Origin: Acorus gramineus
Taxonomy: Eukaryota > Streptophyta > Magnoliopsida > Acorales > Acoraceae
Direction: 5' to 3'
NCBI GenBank assembly: GCA_030737835.1
Contig: JAUJYN010000018.1
Span: 2,604,001 to 2,668,000 of the forward strand
Length of the DNA: 64,000 nt
In this document: positions 58,846 through 64,000 of the stretch, in pieces
Layout of the letters: every line of letters starts with the position of its first letter
Numbering within the stretch: the first letter of the stretch is position 1
Made by a program: the position numbers and the translations under genes
The notes under the pieces: generated by a model
What the model was told of the DNA's origin: nothing
The model's input: the letters and a program-made list of their open reading frames with translations, nothing else
Database searches by the model: none

Positions 58846-61099
58846 ATAATGTCACGCCCCAGGGCGGCCGTCCCCGAGACGTGGCAATAATAAATATCAG
58901 CTATCAATACCTGAGGTCAATAAAGACTCCAACAACAATACACAAGGTGGCAAAGCAAGATAATGATAACTGACTGAAAAGCAGAAGCATAATATATAAA
59001 CAATGTCTGTAAATCAAAAACATTATTACAGACTCGAATACACAATCACTGTCCTGTGAGAGCCAAGTCTAGACCAAAGAAAATACAACCTGTGCCACAT
59101 GCACGATTTACAAAACATAAAATGACTCTAGGAATGCTGACAGCCTCGCACTCACCATCCGCCGGAAGAACGCTCCACGCCCATAAGACCACGCCACAGG
59201 GAAGCTCCAGCTCCACGCCCAACACTGCTCCTAAAAAAAAAACAGTATGCGAGGGGTGAGCTACAAGCTCAGTGAGTGGCTGGAAACCAATCACCATACT
59301 ACAGTTCAATACATATACACTTTCCTTTCAAGGAAAACATGGGTAGAAACCCAATGGATAACAGGGTCACGCGGCGGCGCGACCAACCTCACCCTCACCC
59401 TCACTCCCAGAGGGAGACTCTTGGGACTTTTGGGGAGAGACCATACCGTCGGTCGAAGAGACCCGGAATTACTGGTCTACACAACACTACTGGATCATCT
59501 ACATCTAGATAATTGCTCAAACGATGCCTTTAAACATCGATACAAGACCGGACCCAACAACTATGGGAACGGTCGAACAACGAATGGGTCACGCGGTGAT
59601 ATTCTTCACCTCATCCTTACCCTCACTCCTGGAGGGAGACTCTTGGGACTTTTGAAAGAGATTTAGACTGCTCTACACCCTTGGTCCACCCGGTAGCCTC
59701 TCCCACACTCCGTAGCCTCTACCTGGTATACTCCCACAATCAGCACTGTCCGACGCATCGGAGGTACCTACAGATGGGAGCCCTCTGTCAGGATAGCTTT
59801 CCAACGCCGGGGAGTCCCTACTCGGATCCAACGAAGGGGAGAACGATTCCCAAGCCCGCAACATCATTCGTTAACCCTCTCCCGGGTAATATCTACCTGG
59901 TATACTCCCACGATCAGTACGCTTACGAATGCATCGGTGGTACCTACGGTTGGGAGCCCTCTGTCAGGACAGCTACAACCCGGCCTCTTCAATTCACCGC
60001 TCTACACCCTTGGTCCACCGGTAGCCCTTTCCCCGGGTAGCCTCTACCTGGTATACTCCCATGGTCAGTATGTTCCCGAATGCATCGGCAGTACCTACAG
60101 ATGGGAGCCCTCTGTCAGGACAGCTGTAATCCCGAGAAGTTCCTACTTCGGATCAAACGAAGGAGAGAACAATCCCATGTTCGCAAAGCGAACCCAATGG
60201 AAAACAACTACTCTCGATAATCACTTATCGAGATATCAAAACACAGGCATAACAACAATCTATTCAACACACTCATATTAACCTTAAAATAATCAAAGTC
60301 CCAAAACGGGAGTAACCACACAAGCTAGTGGGTCGTAACATCGCCGACCCACCTCACCCTCACCCTCACCCTTTAGGGGTGACATGGGCCTTTTGGGACA
60401 GACTAGGCTGCTCTCCACCCTTGGTCCACCGGTAGCCTCTCCCACACTCCGTAGCCTCTACCTGGTATACTCCCACGATCAGCACCCTCCGACGCATCGG
60501 AGGTACCTACAGATGGGAGCCCTCTGTCAGGACAGCTTTCCAACGCCGGGGAGTCCCTACTCGGATCCAATGAAGGGGAGAAAACAGCCTACCCACACGG
60601 ATACGATCCTCTTGGATCCGTCGACAACGATTTCTAACACTACTAATGTCATGAATTCTCAAGAATTCCTCCACGGCGCATAACTAAGATGCGGGGAAAC
60701 ATATATTATAACAACAAGGTTATAATATTCTCTAAGGCATGCTTATACCAATATAATCTCATTGGATTTAAATAAATTAAACTAAATGGGAAACATGCGT
60801 AGACCAAGGCTTTCCAAGCATGGGACATGGTGTCTAGGCATGTTATATCATAGCAAACATGCTTTAACATGGTATCTACATATTATAGCTAGGGGGCCCC
60901 ACCGATGCGTGACGCGCGTGTACGCGCGTCGAGCGCATCCCTAGAGAGGGGGGGGATTGGAATCGAACCACTCACCATATGACCCGGGACCTCGCGCATC
61001 CCTTCTGACGAGATCTACAAAGTAAGGGCATCCAATTTGGTGAGTAACAACACAATTTACACATAGAAATCATTAGAAATACCAAATACTCGGACAAGC

Positions 61100-61500
61100 A
61101 TGCATACGGACTCGCACGCATGCGAGCACGCACGTACGCACGCGAGTCCAAGTGCCCCGACACCTACCCGAACCCTCGGGCAGCCACACGCATGGCCCCC
61201 CGCACGCGCACGCACGCATACGCACGCACGCACGCGCCCCAGCACCCTTGGCGCACTGCCACACGCATGCCCCAGCACGCACACGCGTGCGCGCACTGGC
61301 CCCCAGCCCCGCGCCCAGGCACATGCCCAGACGCACTGCCCCGCGCGCACGCACCACCGCTCGCGCCAGCGCCCGCGCGCACCCGCGCGCCCACTCCGCA
61401 TGCTCGCGCGCACGCGCCCGCGCAGGTCTGCGCGCCCGACAGTGCCTGCCAGCGCCCGCCTGCGCCCGCACCTGTGCGCACACAGCACCCAGCGTGCGCC
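61100..61500. repeat. GC-rich, CpG-dense core of the inserted solo LTR
   Basis: Dense CGCGC/GCACGC permutations with open frames on both strands and no domain. Near-identical in its first 150 bp to 54930-55080 and 12870-13010. Confidence 0.8.
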
Positions 61501-61930
61501 CAGCCTATCCCAACCTCTTTTAACCCTCTCCAACCCCTCACACACACTCTAACCCCTATGCATAGCATGCATGAACACCCTAACCATCCCAACAACCCTA
61601 AAAATAAAAAAGAAGGGGAAGAGGACTTACCAAAAGAGGGAAACGGAAAGGGGGAGGTGCGGGGCTCTCGACGCGCCCACGGCCACCTCAACCACCACCA
61701 TCAACACCACCACCTTCAGCCTCTCCTCAGCCTCCTTCTTGGCTGCAAATCAGGGGGGAAGGATCATGAAAAGGGAGCTTGAGATAGGAGGAGATCAACA
61801 ATACATGAACAAACCCTCACCATTTCTTCCTCCTCCACCTTCTCCTTCTCTTTGGGACATTATCACAAACACCTTGGGGGGGCTTTGAAAAAGAGAAAGA
61901 GAGGCCAAGAAGTTGACGTGGGGATGGGAG

Positions 61931-61955
61931 GGAGAGAGAGAGAGAGAGAGAGAGA
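61931..61955. repeat. (GA)n microsatellite
   Basis: About 12 GA units, at the same LTR position as 13795-13819. Confidence 0.9.
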
Positions 61956-62469
61956 AGAAGAAGATATTTTGGGGCAACTAAATATCTAAAGAGGGGATGG
62001 AAATGACTAAGTCATCCTTTGACTAGAAATTCTGCGCATGCTTCACTAGAACAGCCATAACTTCCTCGATATAGCTCCGAATTGCACAATTCCAATTCCG
62101 TTGGAAAGCCAAGAAGATTATCTACAACTTTCATGTTTATGCCAAGATCAAATAATCTCTCCAGCTATTCCAAAATGTGAGCTAAACATTGAACAGGGCT
62201 GCTGCCAGAATTTTTCATCCCCGGGGTATACTTGGAAAAATACCCATAACTTTTACTACAAGAATCTAGTTGATCTAATTCCACTTCTGTGCGAAAGCTA
62301 ACTCAAAACTGGACATCTCATAATAAAATCATATTTAAACCTCTTCATCTTGGATTTTAACAAAATCAAATCCAAATACCAAATTGGAAATACATAACTT
62401 CGAGGAAAAAAAATTATGCAACCAAATTTTCAATCAGAGCGCTCCAAATGACACAGGCACAACAAATAA

Positions 62470-63180
62470 AACAGGGGCTCCCCACGGAGAGACACTCGGA
62501 CGTGCAAAGCCCTTCTTGAGCAACTCTTCCAGCTACTCCTTGAGCACCTCAGCTCTGCTAGGGCCATCCGGTACGGAGCTCTCAAAATCGGCTCGGTCCC
62601 TGGAATTAGATTAATCTCAAACTCGATCGCGCGATCCGGCGGTAATCCCAGGAGATCATCGGGGAAAACCTCTGGATATTCCACCACGACCGGAGTCTGA
62701 CTGATATCTGCTCGCAGTGGTGCATCCTCCTCAGCAATGTATGCCAGAAAACCCTCACATCCTCCCTGAAGGAGTCTCCACGCCTGGATGGATGACACGA
62801 ACCCCAAAGGGGCTATGTCCCGATCGCCCACGAACTGGAAAGATCTCCGACCAGGGAGGTGGAAAGATACCGACTTCACAAAACAGTCGATACTGGCGTG
62901 ACTAGCTGAGAGCCAATCCATTCCCAGGATGGCATCGAAGTCCGTCATGGCGAGCTCTACCAACTCTAATGGAAACTCATGCTCCGCAATCGCCACGGTA
63001 CACCCCCGGTAAACAGAACGGAGGAGAATACGGTCTCCGACGGGCAATGATACCTCCAGCACAACATCAAGAGGGGCGGACACCACGCCCATCCGTCTCG
63101 CGAAAACGGGAGACACGAACGAGTGCGTGGCTCCGGAATCAAATAGCACATATGCAGGGAGCTGGGAGATCAAAACAATA
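62470..63180 (-). mobile_element. Protease region of the Tekay-like element
   Basis: The retropepsin active-site box VLFDSGATHSFVS and downstream ILGMDWLSASHASID strand are typical of Ty3/gypsy aspartic protease. The following segment (LPPDRAIEFEINLIPGTEPI) is the linker to reverse transcriptase, interrupted by the solo LTR. Fossil coding region. Confidence 0.9.
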
Positions 63181-63182
63181 CC

Positions 63183-64000
63183 TCAGACCACGCTACCCGA
63201 AGCTTGCGCCTCCTCGGCTGTAAGTGCTGCAACACGACCCTGAACAAGCTGCGGCTGAGGAGCAGGGGCACGCCTCGCAGGCTGCACTGGCTGCCTCCTC
63301 TGGTCAACTCGGCCACCCTGTGGCTGCTGCTGCTGACGCTGTGGCTGCTGCTGCTGGCGCGGCTGCTGCTGTAGCTGCTGCTGCTGCTGTCGAGGCACAC
63401 GGGGTCGGCCAGCATCAGGGCAATCATATAAAATATGCCCGATCCGCTGGCAATGGTAACAACGCCGCGTCTCCGGTCGCCTAGCCTGGACTGGTACTGC
63501 AGCAATGGGTGCTGGACCTTGCACTGGCACCACATCGACTGGAGTAGCGGCGGCCACTGACTGATCAAAGCGGGGCCGCTTGCTCTTGCGACGTCCCTGG
63601 TCCTGGCTCCTAGAGGGCCTCTGGTCTACAGGAAGGGTTGGAACCCCCAAAGGGACCCCAAGCTCTCGCTCAACTGTCCTCGCACGAGACACCAAGTCTG
63701 AATACCTCGTGAACGCCTTTGAGGTGACATGCACCCTGATGGTGCTAATGAGACCCATCTCGAAACGACGGCATTGCGTCTCCTCATCCATCACCAAGGC
63801 GGGGGCGAACCGGGAAAGCCTCGTGAATCGTGTAGAGTAATCAGCGACTGACATGGAGCCCTGCGTCAGCTGCTCGAACTCTCGCATCACGATCTGGCGT
63901 GTCGAAAATGGGAAGTACTCCTCCAGAAAGTAACTCCGGAATCCAGCTCATAGAAGTCGCCCCACTCCCTCGGGGATGTCCACCGATCGGGTAGCCCACC
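63183..64000 (-). mobile_element. Gag region of the Tekay-like element (continues beyond the window)
   Basis: Retrotransposon gag core (FEQLTQGSMSVADYSTRFTR, then LSRFAP), a basic Gln/Arg/Pro-rich linker and one CCHC knuckle (CYHCQRIGHILYDCP), followed by a long poly-Gln stretch encoded by CTG/CAG-type repeats (63320-63395). Fossil coding region; the start of gag lies right of the window. Confidence 0.88.

Larger units (their letters stand above)
58850..62464 (-). mobile_element. Solo LTR (second subfamily) with 5-bp TSD AATAA, inserted in the Tekay-like pol
   Basis: 3615 bp from TGTCACGCCCCAGGGCGG to AGGCACAACA, flanked by AATAA at 58845-58849 and AATAA at 62465-62469. Pol sequence resumes on the far side (protease end). 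No internal region is seen. It is unusually long because the GGGAGCCCTCTGTCAGGA block occurs four times (about 59775, 59951, 60101 and 60512). Parts of 60240-60860 resemble the first LTR subfamily (54040-54610), while the ends match the second, so it looks mosaic. It is younger than the element it splits. Confidence 0.92.
53575..64000 (-). mobile_element. Ty3/gypsy chromovirus element, Tekay/Del-like, minus orientation, runs off the right edge
   Basis: From low to high coordinate: 3' LTR (53575-56130), polypurine tract (56131-56146), chromodomain, integrase, RNase H, reverse transcriptase, an inserted solo LTR (58850-62464), protease, and gag continuing past the window. Domain order is the normal Ty3/gypsy one. 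The lineage call rests on the chromodomain-like tail of integrase (QPIEILDRREKRLR, then VKVRW and ATWERE) and on the very long LTRs. Coding regions keep long open stretches with several breaks besides the insertion, so it is broken but much younger than the element at 14318-18008. The 5' LTR is outside the window, so LTR divergence cannot be used for dating. Confidence 0.9.

Noticed and set aside
60960-60990. Possible tRNA-like cloverleaf near the GGAATCGAACCACTCACC string
   Set aside because: The GATCGAACC-like part resembles a T-arm, but no acceptor or anticodon stem can be drawn, and the string is simply an LTR module found in all copies.

Overview
This is plant nuclear DNA from an angiosperm. 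The evidence is a single-exon plant U-box (PUB22/23/24-type) E3 ligase gene, a FAR1/MuDR-type transposase with a SWIM finger, Tekay/Del-like Ty3-gypsy chromovirus elements, hAT-like MITEs and AT-rich intergenic DNA. The species cannot be named from the sequence. I saw no rRNA, tRNA, CRISPR or bacterial-type features.

Layout. Positions 1-31175 are almost entirely a pile-up of long terminal repeats from one large-LTR Ty3/gypsy family (LTRs about 2.5-3.6 kb, read in both orientations, many nested or truncated). There are two pieces of internal region: 14801-17523, very decayed, with a recognisable initiator-Met-tRNA primer site; and 27046-27549, the 3' end of pol. Only 2915-4094 is not LTR-like. 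Positions 31176-40582 are AT-rich intergenic DNA holding a broken N-terminal fragment of a beta-catenin-like-1 (CTNNBL1) gene at 36467-36930, the intact U-box gene (37589-38794, minus strand) and two small MITE-like elements. Positions 40657-46823 are a well preserved MULE with 0.78-kb terminal inverted repeats. It carries a 725-residue transposase reading leftward from the right TIR and a small spliced GRF-zinc-finger gene reading rightward from the left TIR. Positions 46824-53574 are AT-rich DNA with a hAT-like element, a foldback element, a PPR-like gene relic and a roughly 90-bp minisatellite. Positions 53575-64000 hold a minus-strand Tekay-like Ty3/gypsy element running off the right edge: 3' LTR, chromodomain, integrase, RNase H, reverse transcriptase, protease and gag, split by a 3.6-kb solo LTR with a 5-bp target duplication.

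How parts work together. The two MULE genes converge, and each receives its promoter, leader and apparent start codon from its own copy of the TIR. This recalls the mudrA/mudrB layout of maize MuDR, but with a GRF/coiled-coil/hydrophobic-tail protein in the second position. The U-box gene is the only intact host gene I can support; the other host-derived pieces are relics.

The most interesting signals are the two-gene MULE with nested hairpins at its tips, and the LTR family's CpG-dense low-complexity core, with its internal duplications, G-quadruplex-prone repeats and conserved hairpin.
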